Assembly (NCBI GenBank): GCA_019240115.1
Contig: JAFAYV010000038.1
Span: forward strand, 62,001 to 126,000
Reading direction: 5' to 3'
From: Solirubrobacterales bacterium
Lineage (GTDB): Bacteria > Actinomycetota > Thermoleophilia > Solirubrobacterales > Solirubrobacteraceae
DNA length: 64,000 nt
This document shows positions 19,618 through 28,767 of this stretch, one piece after another. The translations under genes were made by a program, and so were the position numbers. Position 1 is the first letter of the stretch. Each line of letters opens with the position of its first letter. The notes under the pieces are model-generated. The model was not told where the DNA came from, ran no database searches, and was given only the letters and a program-made list of their open reading frames with translations.

Positions 19618-19841
19618 AACTCGCTGGTTTCGGTTGACTGCGATTTCAATTATTTACGGGGCTTTTCCGTCCGCTGGATCAGGTACGATCAGGTCAGAAT
19701 GGAACATGAAACAGTACATGGCTCCTGCTGGACGATTCCGCGGAATCGCGTTTCTCCGGGTCGTGGCGACCGCCCGGCCTTTCTTGGCGCGGTCGCGTGC
19801 GCCGTGTTCCATCATGTACCAATCGGCCGACGGGACGGATA

Positions 19842-20981
19842 GTGAGCGCGTCGTCGGGACCCGCCCGTCGCGCCTACGGGACGGGCGCGCTCCAGATCGT
19901 CGGGCGCTCCTGGATCGGCGCGTGGTACGGGCCGGACGGCCGGCGAGTGCGGCGCAAGGTGGGCGACGTCCGCACCGAGGGTCGCGCCGACGGGCTGACG
20001 AAGGCGCAGGCCGAGCGCGCGCTGCGGCGGATGCGGGAGCTTGACAGCCCACCGGCGGCGCCCGATGCCGAGCGGGTGACTATGGAGCAGGCGGGGCGCG
20101 AGTTCTGCCAGCGGCTCGAGCTGAAGGGCCGGCGCAAGTCGCACCGGCTGACGGTCGCCTCCGATCTCCGCAACCACATCGCGCCGTTCTTCGCCGGCAA
20201 GACGCTCGATCGCCTCCGGCCGACCGACATCGAGCGGTACGTATCCGCGAAGCGTCGGACGCTCGCGATCAAGACGGTCCGCAACCACGTCAACACGATG
20301 CACTCGATCTTCGATCTCGGGCTGCGGAACGGCTGGTGCGCCTCGAACCCGGTCAAGCTCGCCGATCGGCCGACGTTGAAGAAGACCGAGACCCGAATCC
20401 AGTTCCTCGACCAACCCGATCTCGAGCAGCTGCTCGCGGCGTCCTACCCCGACGACGCCTTCGGCCGGATCGAGCCGACGCTGTACCTCACGGCCGCGAT
20501 GACTGGACTGCGCCAGGGCGAGCTCCTCGGTTTGCGGTGGCGCGACGTTGACTTCGACGCCCGCAAGGTCCGCGTCGTGTCGCCTTATGTCCGCGGCGAG
20601 TTCGGCGATCCGAAGTCGGCCGGCTCCGGCCGTTCGGTCCCGATGGCGGAGCGTGTCGCCGTTGCGCTCCGCGAGCTGCGCTCGCAATCGGTGTACCCGC
20701 GCGACCGCGACCTCGTCTTCTGCCATCCCGACACCGGCAAGCCGCTCGACCGCTCGAAGCTCGTCCGCCGGTTCAAGCAGGCGATCGACCGGGCGGGCGT
20801 CCACCGGATCACCTTCCACGAGCTGCGCCACACGTTCGGGACCCGGATGGCGGCCGCCGGCACGCCGATGCGAACCCTTCAGCACTGGATGGGTCACGCC
20901 GACTCGAAGACGACCCAGATCTACGCGCACTACCAGCCGAGCGACCAGGAGGCCGATGCTGTCGATCGGGCATTCGTCTGA
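19842..20981 (+). CDS. site-specific tyrosine integrase
   Basis: ...TAAMTGLRQGELLGLRWRDVDFDARKVRV...ITFHELRHTFGTRMAAAGTPMRTLQHWMGHADSKTTQIYAHY: R..HxxR..H..Y catalytic residues; GTG start. Confidence 0.95.
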   Translation: MSASSGPARRAYGTGALQIVGRSWIGAWYGPDGRRVRRKVGDVRTEGRADGLTKAQAERALRRMRELDSPPAAPDAERVTMEQAGREFCQRLELKGRRKSHRLTVASDLRNHIAPFFAGKTLDRLRPTDIERYVSAKRRTLAIKTVRNHVNTMHSIFDLGLRNGWCASNPVKLADRPTLKKTETRIQFLDQPDLEQLLAASYPDDAFGRIEPTLYLTAAMTGLRQGELLGLRWRDVDFDARKVRVVSPYVRGEFGDPKSAGSGRSVPMAERVAVALRELRSQSVYPRDRDLVFCHPDTGKPLDRSKLVRRFKQAIDRAGVHRITFHELRHTFGTRMAAAGTPMRTLQHWMGHADSKTTQIYAHYQPSDQEADAVDRAFV

Positions 20982-21020
20982 TAGTACCTCAGGGTTATAA
21001 CGTCATTACCCTGTAGTATC
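20980..21020. promoter_or_regulatory. AT-rich imperfect palindrome upstream of the ATPase gene (candidate operator)
   Basis: gatagtacctcagggttataacgtcattaccctgtagtatc, with inverted cagggttat...attaccctg and gata.tac arms, ending 8 nt before ATG 21029. Confidence 0.5.
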
Positions 21021-21028
21021 ATCTGCTC

Positions 21029-21949
21029 ATGAGCCACCCGAAGATTGGCCACGTACTCCCGGTTGGCGGCCCCGTGCCTCCGGACTACGTCATCGGACGG
21101 TCCGGTGAGATCGACCAGCTCGGCAACCGCCTTTCGGAGTTCGTCCACACGATGGCCTCGGGCGAGCGACGAATCGGGAAGACGACGATCTGCGACGCCG
21201 CGTGCGCGCGCCTCAAGCCGGAGCTCGAGACGGTCCGGATCGAAGTCCCCGAGCGCCGCGATGCCGACGCCCGCGTCTTCCTGCAGCTCATCGTCGACCG
21301 CTGCAACACGATCTCGCATGCCGCGGCGGGCCGGAAGCTCCTGCGCGCCGCGCGCCCGGCGATCAAAATGGCGCTCGCATCGGCCGGGATTCCGCTGAAC
21401 CTCGACGAACTCGGCGCCGAACCGGCGACGTCGACTGCCCGGGAGATCCTCGCGCTGCCTCGCGCGCTCGCTGACGAACTGGGCAGACCCGTCGTCATCT
21501 TCCTGGACGAACTGCAGCGAACAGTCGACTACACCGACGGCGAGGAGATCCTTGAAGCGCTGGTCGACCTCTATAGCGGCGGCGCGAGCGACGTGGTCGT
21601 ACTAGTCGATGGCAGCGACGACCGGATGCTGGAGCGCATGCGAGGCGCTCCGATCCAGTTCGACAAGCTCTGCACTCGCCTTGAAATCAGCTCGAGCATT
21701 CCGAAGCAGATCTGGCGCGAAGCGCTGCCTGGCCGATTCGAGCAGCTCTCCACGGCGATCGACTCCGAGGCTCTGGAGGCAATCATCGAGTTCGGAGCCG
21801 AGCGTCCGTATGCAACGATGGCCGCGGCGCAGGGAGCAGCGCTGGCGGCCCGCCATATCAGTGTCGGCACCGATCGCGCGAAGGTCGGCACGTTCGAGGC
21901 CGATCAGGGCATCGAGTTCGCAACGAGGCGCCTTGCCGACGACGTCTGA
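21029..21949 (+). CDS. AAA/archaeal-ATPase-2-like ATP-binding protein
   Basis: VIGRSGEIDQLGNRL...SGERRIGKTTICDAA (Walker A) and RPVVIFLDELQRTVDY (Walker B). Confidence 0.8.
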   Translation: MSHPKIGHVLPVGGPVPPDYVIGRSGEIDQLGNRLSEFVHTMASGERRIGKTTICDAACARLKPELETVRIEVPERRDADARVFLQLIVDRCNTISHAAAGRKLLRAARPAIKMALASAGIPLNLDELGAEPATSTAREILALPRALADELGRPVVIFLDELQRTVDYTDGEEILEALVDLYSGGASDVVVLVDGSDDRMLERMRGAPIQFDKLCTRLEISSSIPKQIWREALPGRFEQLSTAIDSEALEAIIEFGAERPYATMAAAQGAALAARHISVGTDRAKVGTFEADQGIEFATRRLADDV

Positions 21950-23093
21950 CATCACCGATCGGCTGCCGCACTCGGCGGAGCTGCTCACCGGCCGGGTGGC
22001 GGAGTACGGCGAACTTGTCGACGCGATCCGCGAGCGCCCCGGCCTGCTCGTCGTCACCGCGGATCCGTGGAGCGGCACGAGCGCATTGCTCAACGCCGCA
22101 CTCGACCAGGTCGAGCAGCCGACACTTCTCGTCGATGCCCGGCGGTGCCGCGACGCGATGGATCTCGCGATGGCGATCGCGGATCGGGCGGTCGGCGAGT
22201 TCGCGCGTGAAGCACAACCGTGGTGGATGACCTCGGGGCCACCCTCCGATGCCGGAGGCCTCCGGCTGGCACGCGCTCTCGACTCGCGAGGGATCGACCC
22301 AAACAACCTCCGCATTGGCACTGGTGACCCAACGTTCGCTCTGCGCGACGCGATCGAGATCCTCGCGTCGATCAGCGACAGCACGAGCGTGGCGATCGAC
22401 CACCTCGGCCCCCTTCTGAGCTCCCTTCCGGCAACGAGCGCCCGAGAACTGCTTGGCACGCTACGCGCTCTCCGTCAGCGGTTTGCGTCGATCGACTTCA
22501 TCCTTGTTGAGTACCCGGAGGGGCCGATCGGTGCGGCGCTCGCCAACCCGGGACACCCGATGTACCTCGCCGGTGGTCAGCTGCGCATCACTCGGGCCAG
22601 GCCCGCTCGGTTCTATGGGGACTTCGCAATCACCCGGGATTGGACGGATGTCCGGCTGGGCGTCATCGGCGCCGCGGCGGAGCTCGCCTCGGGCGTGCCG
22701 GCGCTGACATGGAGCATCGCAAAGCTTGCGCAGCTCCAGTCGGGCTCCGACGCGACCCGCGCATTTGAGGGCTGGCAGGAGTTCCGCCGTCTGGTCGCGC
22801 CGGCGACCGCGCACCAATGGGAGCTTCTACGTCGAGTCCACCCGCTCGCTCAGCCGATCATTACCGCGATGAGCGCTGGGCTTCGCCCGCACTCTGTCGG
22901 TGCCAACGCCAAGAGCGTCAACGAGGGACTCAAGCGGCTCCGTGAAGTTGGTCTGGCGTGGCGGACGGAGCTGCGATCGTGGGTGCTAGCCGACCCTCTC
23001 CTCGCCGCGTGGGCCCGCGACCATGCGGCTCCCTGGGCCCAGCGCAAGAGTCAGCTCGCCTCAACCGCGAGCACAGTGCGCAGCGAGGGTTAG
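21933..23093 (+). CDS. ATPase-like paralogue with degenerate P-loop (pseudo-ATPase)
   Basis: ITDRLPHSAELLTGRVAEYGELVDAIRERPGLLVVTADPWSGTSALLNAALDQ; Walker A Lys absent; overlaps upstream gene (TTG start 21933 proposed). Confidence 0.65.
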   Translation: MPTTSDITDRLPHSAELLTGRVAEYGELVDAIRERPGLLVVTADPWSGTSALLNAALDQVEQPTLLVDARRCRDAMDLAMAIADRAVGEFAREAQPWWMTSGPPSDAGGLRLARALDSRGIDPNNLRIGTGDPTFALRDAIEILASISDSTSVAIDHLGPLLSSLPATSARELLGTLRALRQRFASIDFILVEYPEGPIGAALANPGHPMYLAGGQLRITRARPARFYGDFAITRDWTDVRLGVIGAAAELASGVPALTWSIAKLAQLQSGSDATRAFEGWQEFRRLVAPATAHQWELLRRVHPLAQPIITAMSAGLRPHSVGANAKSVNEGLKRLREVGLAWRTELRSWVLADPLLAAWARDHAAPWAQRKSQLASTASTVRSEG

Positions 23094-23445
23094 GGTCCAC
23101 GACTGAGTAAATGGCGGAATCCCGGCGAGTGGCTGGGCGTGCCTGGCGTCACGCGCGAGTATCTGGGCGCGGATCACCTCCGCCTGGTCCGGGTGCTCAC
23201 GCTCGGCCCAATCGAGCATGCCGCCGCCGGCCTCCTCCAGCGCCGCCCGCTGTACGTGGATCGCGATCCGGAAGACGTCAGCGATCGCAAGACGGCTCTC
23301 GCCGCTCTCCGGCACGATCGGCTCGATCCCGAGCGCCGTCACCGCACGCGCGACCTCCGATGGCCCGGTCATGGATCAGCGCCGCGGCCTCGGTGAACGT
23401 AGGGAATGCGGGGTCGCGCTCGCCGTGTCGAAGCGTGTCGGACAT
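23061..23445 (-). pseudogene. small hypothetical protein, probably frameshifted
   Basis: MSDTLRHGERDPAFPTFTEAAALIHD in one frame continues as PSEVARAVTALGIEPIVPESGESRLAIADVFR... in another near 23370. Confidence 0.3.
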
Positions 23446-23514
23446 GATCCCCAAGGTAGCGAGGTCCGCCCCCCGGCGGACCGATCATTGCCAAATAGCC
23501 GGAGCGGATCGGCA

Positions 23515-23570
23515 GTCAAGGGCGGCCCGTCAGGGCCGAGCGAAGCGAGCCGCGAAGCGGCGCCCTTGAC
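23515..23570. repeat. inverted repeat (perfect 10-bp arms GTCAAGGGCG/CGCCCTTGAC)
   Basis: Read directly: gtcaagggcg at 23515-23524 and cgcccttgac at 23561-23570, with secondary palindromic sequence inside. Confidence 0.8.
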
Positions 23571-23599
23571 GGCCGGGCCGCGGAGGCTACCCCCGCCGC

Positions 23600-23812
23600 T
23601 TACACCCGGGCCGCGATCTGGGCGCGGCAGCGCTCTGCGAGGTGCGCTTCGAGATCGCTTCGGCTGAACCGCAGCGCTCGCCCGATCTTGAGATGCGGAA
23701 GCCGTCCGGTCCGTGCCAGGTCGTAAATCGTGGATACCGGCAGACGCAGCAGCTCAGCGACCTCATCGGCGGTCAGCAGCTGGTGATCCAGCGGGACGAT
23801 CGAATCGCTCAT
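23600..23812 (-). CDS. excisionase-like helix-turn-helix protein
   Basis: LLTADEVAELLRLPVSTIYDLARTGRLPHLKIGRALRFSRSDLEAHLAE, typical excisionase/MerR-type HTH. Confidence 0.88.
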   Translation of the reverse strand: MSDSIVPLDHQLLTADEVAELLRLPVSTIYDLARTGRLPHLKIGRALRFSRSDLEAHLAERCRAQIAARV

Positions 23813-24495
23813 GATCGCCTCCGAATCGTCGAAGTCCGCGCCGCCGGGAGCGGCGCCAGCTCAAGGATCGCGTCGGCGCCGACGGCTCGCGCCGCACGCT
23901 GCACTGCGTCGGCGATCGGAGGGGCCGCGTGGTAGCGCACGATCGAGACGTTCTGGTTTCGCAGGTAGCCGCGCAGGATTCGCTCGAGCCGGGTCCGGTT
24001 CTTCAGCGTCAGCTCGAGCTCAACCGCGGTGACGTGCTGACCCTCTCGCGAGACGAGCGCGAAGTCCGGCCGGTGAAGCCCTTCGCGGCCGTCGCCTTGT
24101 CTGCCGATGATCGCCGACGCGATCGGCTCGCCCGCTGCATTCTCGGCAGCGCGATGTTCGCGGTCGCTTAGGAGCGTTTGCTCGTCGAGCCTCGGCTCGA
24201 CCTGGGCGGCGAGCGCCGCCGAGGCGATCATGTGCGGGACGAGCGCCAGGCTTATCCGTGCCGGCGCCAGCCGGTCGAGACCGGCGCATCGGAGGCCTTC
24301 CGCGGTTGCCGTGAGCAGGCCGCCGTCGTTGTAGAGCAGCCGGTGCCGGCGGATCAGTCCGAAGTCCACGAGCTCGTGCAGGCGCCGATACGTCGCAGTC
24401 CTGCCGATCGAGAACCGTGTCATCACGTGCTCGGCACGGACCGCGCCCTGACGCCCGATCCATTCGGCGATCGTCATGTCACGCTCCGTCAGCAT
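23809..24495 (-). CDS. replication-relaxation family-like protein
   Basis: MLTERDMTIAEWIGRQGAVRAEHVMTRFSIGRTATYRRLHELVDFGLIRRHRLLYNDGGLLTATAEGLRCAGL; winged-helix N-terminus; overlaps the HTH gene. Confidence 0.7.
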   Translation of the reverse strand: MLTERDMTIAEWIGRQGAVRAEHVMTRFSIGRTATYRRLHELVDFGLIRRHRLLYNDGGLLTATAEGLRCAGLDRLAPARISLALVPHMIASAALAAQVEPRLDEQTLLSDREHRAAENAAGEPIASAIIGRQGDGREGLHRPDFALVSREGQHVTAVELELTLKNRTRLERILRGYLRNQNVSIVRYHAAPPIADAVQRAARAVGADAILELAPLPAARTSTIRRRS

Positions 24496-26138
24496 TCGAC
24501 ACCGCGCCGCCGTAGCTCGTCAGGATGGAAGACGCGGACGATCACGGCCCGCTGTTTGGGCGGTTCGATCACCGCGAACTCGCCGACGCCGAGGCTCTTG
24601 ATGTCGTCCGGATGGATCGCGTACTCCCTGCCACGCGTTCGTGAGCCCAAGCCAGTCGTCAGCCGGGCGGCTGGCCCGTTCGTCTGCTGGGTTGTGATCC
24701 ACGCTCCGCGGGTGCCGGCGATCTGGGCAACGAGCTCCGCCGAGTCGGGCATGTTCTGGCGGCCGCAGATCAGGCCCTCGATGTTCCCACCGACCTGGTT
24801 CTTGAACCCACTGCCTCCGCCGAGGGCGTTCAGGTCAGCCAGTCCGAGGTCGCCGGCTTCCTGGGTGCCGAGCAGCTGGCTGAGCCAGGCGCCACGGCCG
24901 CGTCCAAACAAGCGCTTGGCCTGTGGTGCGCCAACCGCCGAGAACTCGTCGATGATGACGAGTGCGGGTCGGTGCTCTCCGCTCTGGCGTTCCTGGTTGA
25001 TCGCGACGAGATCCTGGATAATTGCGGCACCCAGCATCTCGGCCGCCAGCGGTCGTCGGTCGGCCTCGAGCCGGAACACGACGACGTCGCCGCGTTCGAG
25101 CGACTCGCAGAGATCGATTCGTCCGCCAGGGGTCGCAGGGTCCAGCAGATGACCGACATCCGACTCGGCGAGAATCGCGAGGCGGTCGCGGGCGCCGGCG
25201 AGATCCCGCTCCTGCTGCGGGGTCATCGTCTCGAGGTAGGCGAGCAGCGGCCGGGCGTCGGTCGGGCTCATCTTCCGCGTCAATGACGCGAGGCGTCCGT
25301 TGTGCATGTGCTCGACCACCGTCGCGAGGCTGACCGGCACTCCGATAAGGCGCAGCGCGCGGACGACATGGCCGATGTACCGCTGGGCGAGGCGCTGGTA
25401 GTGCGGCTCGGTGAACACCTCGGCCGCGAGCAGCTTGTCCGCGATCTCGGTGTTCGAGCCTCGGTCGTATGGGTTGAAGATCCTCTCGCCCCGCGGATCC
25501 CACAGAAGGAACCGCCTGTTCGCGCGGGCAGCTGCCGCACGCAGCTGCTTGAGGACGAAGTCGTCTCCCTTCGGGTCGATGTAGATGACGCCGTGCCCGC
25601 GCTTGATCGCGGCGAGCGCCAGCAGGATCTGCACGATCGTCTTGCCGGCTCCGGTCGCGCCGAGGACCAGCGTCATCACGGCGCGCCAGCCGGCGACAGG
25701 GATGCGAACCAGATCACCCTTCCGCGTGAATCCAATCGCCACGCCCTCCGATGTCACCCACTCACCCGTGCACAACTTGCGCCAGCCGTACCACCGTCGA
25801 ATCAACGCCGTCGGGCCGACTCGATCCCGTCCTCGTTGCGCGAGGTCGCCGCCGACATGCAGGTCGACCACGTGCCGCCAGGCACCGACGCCGACCGCGG
25901 CCGCCGCGAACGCGTCGTAGCAGAGCTGAGCCTGCCAGCTGAGCAACCACACGCCCGGAACCACCGCAAGGAGCGGCAGCCCAGACGTCCACGACCACCT
26001 TCGCCAGCGGATGAGGAACGCGAGCGCGGCTCCCCCCACCGCGCCGCCGATCACGAACCACGCCCCGGTCTCAACCAGACGTGCAAGATGCACGATCGGC
26101 AGCTCCGGGATCTTCGGACTCACGGCGCCATGCGTCAT
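24489..26138 (-). CDS. VirD4/TraG/TraM-recognition-type conjugative coupling ATPase
   Basis: N-terminal TMs, MTLVLGATGAGKTIVQILLALAAIKRGHGVIYIDPKGD (Walker A), ALVIIDEFSAVGAPQAKRLFGRGR (Walker B); RBS GGAGGTTCC before ATG 26138. Confidence 0.88.
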   Translation of the reverse strand: MTHGAVSPKIPELPIVHLARLVETGAWFVIGGAVGGAALAFLIRWRRWSWTSGLPLLAVVPGVWLLSWQAQLCYDAFAAAAVGVGAWRHVVDLHVGGDLAQRGRDRVGPTALIRRWYGWRKLCTGEWVTSEGVAIGFTRKGDLVRIPVAGWRAVMTLVLGATGAGKTIVQILLALAAIKRGHGVIYIDPKGDDFVLKQLRAAAARANRRFLLWDPRGERIFNPYDRGSNTEIADKLLAAEVFTEPHYQRLAQRYIGHVVRALRLIGVPVSLATVVEHMHNGRLASLTRKMSPTDARPLLAYLETMTPQQERDLAGARDRLAILAESDVGHLLDPATPGGRIDLCESLERGDVVVFRLEADRRPLAAEMLGAAIIQDLVAINQERQSGEHRPALVIIDEFSAVGAPQAKRLFGRGRGAWLSQLLGTQEAGDLGLADLNALGGGSGFKNQVGGNIEGLICGRQNMPDSAELVAQIAGTRGAWITTQQTNGPAARLTTGLGSRTRGREYAIHPDDIKSLGVGEFAVIEPPKQRAVIVRVFHPDELRRRGVEC

Positions 26139-26288
26139 TGGAACCTCCTGGGTTGAGTTGACTCCCTCCAGGTAGGTATGGCGTCGACCCCTCAAAGTCG
26201 CCGTCGTTTCGTCCCGTTCTTGATCCCGAATCTGATCCGTCCCTGAATCCCGACCGGACACCGCCTCCGCCACTGTGCCGCCGCCATA

Positions 26289-26411
26289 CGCCGTCCGCCC
26301 GCCCCGCCTGGAACCAAACGCGCTAGGCCGCTGACCCCGGTCACACACGATCTGGGGGCGGGGTCAGCGGCCGGGCGCGACCTCGAACCCAGGCGGGGCG
26401 GGCGGACGGCG
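26289..26411. repeat. nested perfect inverted repeats (outer 23-bp arms, inner 14-bp arms)
   Basis: Outer cgccgtccgcccgccccgcctgg (26289-26311) / ccaggcggggcgggcggacggcg (26389-26411); inner ggccgctgaccccg (26326-26339) / cggggtcagcggcc (26359-26372). Confidence 0.9.
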
Positions 26412-26516
26412 TGGACTTACGGTCCACAGGCGAGTTCACGAGTGAGCCGGGAGCTACTCCTTGCCAGATGCCCTTCGGACGACGCTTGTTGTTATTGCGG
26501 GGCCGTCTCGGGCCGA

Positions 26517-27104
26517 CTACGTGGCCACAGGCCCGGCAAAGTGCGAACACCTGTCTCCCGCGGCGCACGTTTCGTTTCGACAGCCCGCGTAGAGCAGCTC
26601 GGCAGCCGGGCAATACCGCTCCGACAACTCGATTACGTCCACCGGCACCTTCGCCAGCTTCTCCTGGCTCGCCATCCACAGCCAAGCCGCGAGCTCGCGT
26701 ACCTGCACAGATCGTTTCGTGCCGGTCGTCGAGACGATGAACAGGAGCGGCCTTGGCAGCACGAGGTCCTCCTGGCGAGCCATTGCCTTTGCCGTGCCCG
26801 AGTCCACCGAGCTGGGCCGCGCGGTGCCAAATGGGTGGGTGTGCCAGCTGCCGATGTAGCCGTAGCGGCCTTCGCTGACTTCCAGCACGCGGGCCATCGC
26901 GGCGGCGACGGCCGCGGGCGCAAGTCTGAAGCTGCGGGGATGATGTTCTGCTCCGGGCCCAGGGCCGGTTGCACACGCGACAACCACATCATCGTCCGCC
27001 TCCCAGCCGAAGAGGGAGCCGCCGGTCTCGCGGACGCGTCTCTTGAGCGCCTCACGTTCGATGACGGCATGGGCACCGGCATCGAGGAAGACGGCGTCAC
27101 CCAT
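26517..27104 (-). CDS. cap3: JAB/JAMM-family isopeptidase, CBASS Cap3-like
   Basis: ETGGSLFGWEADDDVVV...YGYIGSWHTHPFGTARPSSVD (JAMM HxH...SxxD); 8-bp overlap with the Cap2-like gene. Confidence 0.85.
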   Translation of the reverse strand: MGDAVFLDAGAHAVIEREALKRRVRETGGSLFGWEADDDVVVACATGPGPGAEHHPRSFRLAPAAVAAAMARVLEVSEGRYGYIGSWHTHPFGTARPSSVDSGTAKAMARQEDLVLPRPLLFIVSTTGTKRSVQVRELAAWLWMASQEKLAKVPVDVIELSERYCPAAELLYAGCRNETCAAGDRCSHFAGPVAT

Positions 27105-28767
27105 GCCGCCAGCAATCCGGGTGGCGTTGCGCGATTCCCGAACGCCAGCCGGGAGCGGTCCGGAAGTTCAGAACCGCCCAGTTGTAGGACGCGGCCGGGT
27201 AGCTGGATAGGTGGCTGGTCTGCACCACGGCGCGAGCGGCGACGGCGGCGAGTTGCGTGGCCTCGAAGCCTGCCCCGGCGAACGCTGGATGTGAGCAGCC
27301 TCGCGGCGTGACGAGGGATGTCGGGGGCGCTTCGGATACGGGCGCGATCGCGCCGTCCTGCTGATGTAGAAGCAGGCAGTCGAAGCACGGGCCGTTGGGC
27401 TCGGCAACCCGGACCACACCGCCGTAACTGCCGGCTGTGAGGCCTGCGACCACCAGCGGGCGCTCCGCCTCGATGCAGAGCCGTTGGAGCACGCGCGCCG
27501 CGGTGTTCGACCCGGTCGTATCCACAACCACAGTCGAGTCCTCGATGAGCTGACGGACCGCGTTGCCGTCAGGGCCGAACCCCTGGATCGAGATTGGGTA
27601 GTGCGTCGCCTCCACGAACGGGTTGATCATCAACGCTGCCTCGGCGACCGCCTCGGCCTTGTTCTGACCGGCGCAGGTCACCGGCAGTGCGTGCCGGGCC
27701 GCGTTGTTCACGTCGAAGATGTCCGGGTCGACGATGTCGAGATGACCAGCGCCGGCTTTCGCGAGCTCGAACGTGACCGGCGCTCCGAGCGAGCCTGCGC
27801 CGGCGACCAGCACACGCGCTCGATCCAATCCAACGAGTTCCGGGGTCCGGCGCGAGCGCTCGGAGCGAGTCAGGGCTTGGGCTTGGAACCACACGGCGGA
27901 TGTCGTCGCTGAATCCACCCAGCCGAACGCCCAGTTCCGCCGCACCTCGCCGCGGACCGGACCCTCTTCCATGAACGTGACGCCGAGCCATACCCCCACC
28001 AGCGCGGAGCGGCCGCGCCGCGTCCTGGCTGCCAGCCGCTGGAAGAGCTCTGGCGCAACGTCACGGAGATCCCACGGCTCGAGATCATTGAAAAGCTGAG
28101 CGCGAGGCTCCGCGAGCTCGACCCAGTACCCGTCGGGCTCGGGCTTCCCGCCACGGATGAACCGGCGACGCAGCCGATCGTCAGCGGCGCCGAGCCCCTC
28201 TGCCGAGTTCAGGAAGAGACGGTTGCCCTCGCGAAGTAGCTTGAGCTTGCCGCGGCCCACCGGCAGGTCGCGCTCGAAGAACGGCTCGGCCACCACAACC
28301 ACCTGAGACCGGGCGAACTTGATGAAGCCGGAGATCGGCTCGGGCATGTCGGCCTCGCCGGCCAGTACGGCGGCTTCTCCCCGTTCGGCGTCGGCAAGCA
28401 GGGCCCACAGGTTGTTGGCGACGATGTACGCGGCATCACGACCTGGATGCCAGTCCCGATCCTGATCGGCGGACCAGCACAGTTCGTGCTGTCCGGGATA
28501 CTCGTGACGCTCCAGGAGGTCTCGCGGGCCAAAGAACGATGGCGGGGCGTCCGGGTAGTCGGCCGGCAACAGGATGGAGATCCGAACCGCCTCGTCCTTG
28601 AAACTCAGTTCGGTTTCGATCCACAGGCTCGCCGGCGACCCGTCGCCCAGCGGGACTACTCGATGCGCTGCCGGCAGCGCATGTTCGGCGAACCGGTCGA
28701 GCTCCCACTGCAGCCGCTCGGGACTCGCCTCGAACCACGGGCGGTTGGAATCAGAGGCCGTACTCAT
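27097..28767 (-). CDS. cap2: E2-E1 fusion (ubiquitin-transfer-like), CBASS Cap2-like
   Basis: N-terminal E2-like ISILLPADYPDAPPSFFGPRDLLERHEYPGQHELCWSADQDRDW; C-terminal ThiF/E1 VLVAGAGSLGAPVTFELAKAGAGHLDIVDPDIFDVNNAARH...TPRGCSHPAF. Confidence 0.88.
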   Translation of the reverse strand: MSTASDSNRPWFEASPERLQWELDRFAEHALPAAHRVVPLGDGSPASLWIETELSFKDEAVRISILLPADYPDAPPSFFGPRDLLERHEYPGQHELCWSADQDRDWHPGRDAAYIVANNLWALLADAERGEAAVLAGEADMPEPISGFIKFARSQVVVVAEPFFERDLPVGRGKLKLLREGNRLFLNSAEGLGAADDRLRRRFIRGGKPEPDGYWVELAEPRAQLFNDLEPWDLRDVAPELFQRLAARTRRGRSALVGVWLGVTFMEEGPVRGEVRRNWAFGWVDSATTSAVWFQAQALTRSERSRRTPELVGLDRARVLVAGAGSLGAPVTFELAKAGAGHLDIVDPDIFDVNNAARHALPVTCAGQNKAEAVAEAALMINPFVEATHYPISIQGFGPDGNAVRQLIEDSTVVVDTTGSNTAARVLQRLCIEAERPLVVAGLTAGSYGGVVRVAEPNGPCFDCLLLHQQDGAIAPVSEAPPTSLVTPRGCSHPAFAGAGFEATQLAAVAARAVVQTSHLSSYPAASYNWAVLNFRTAPGWRSGIAQRHPDCWRHG

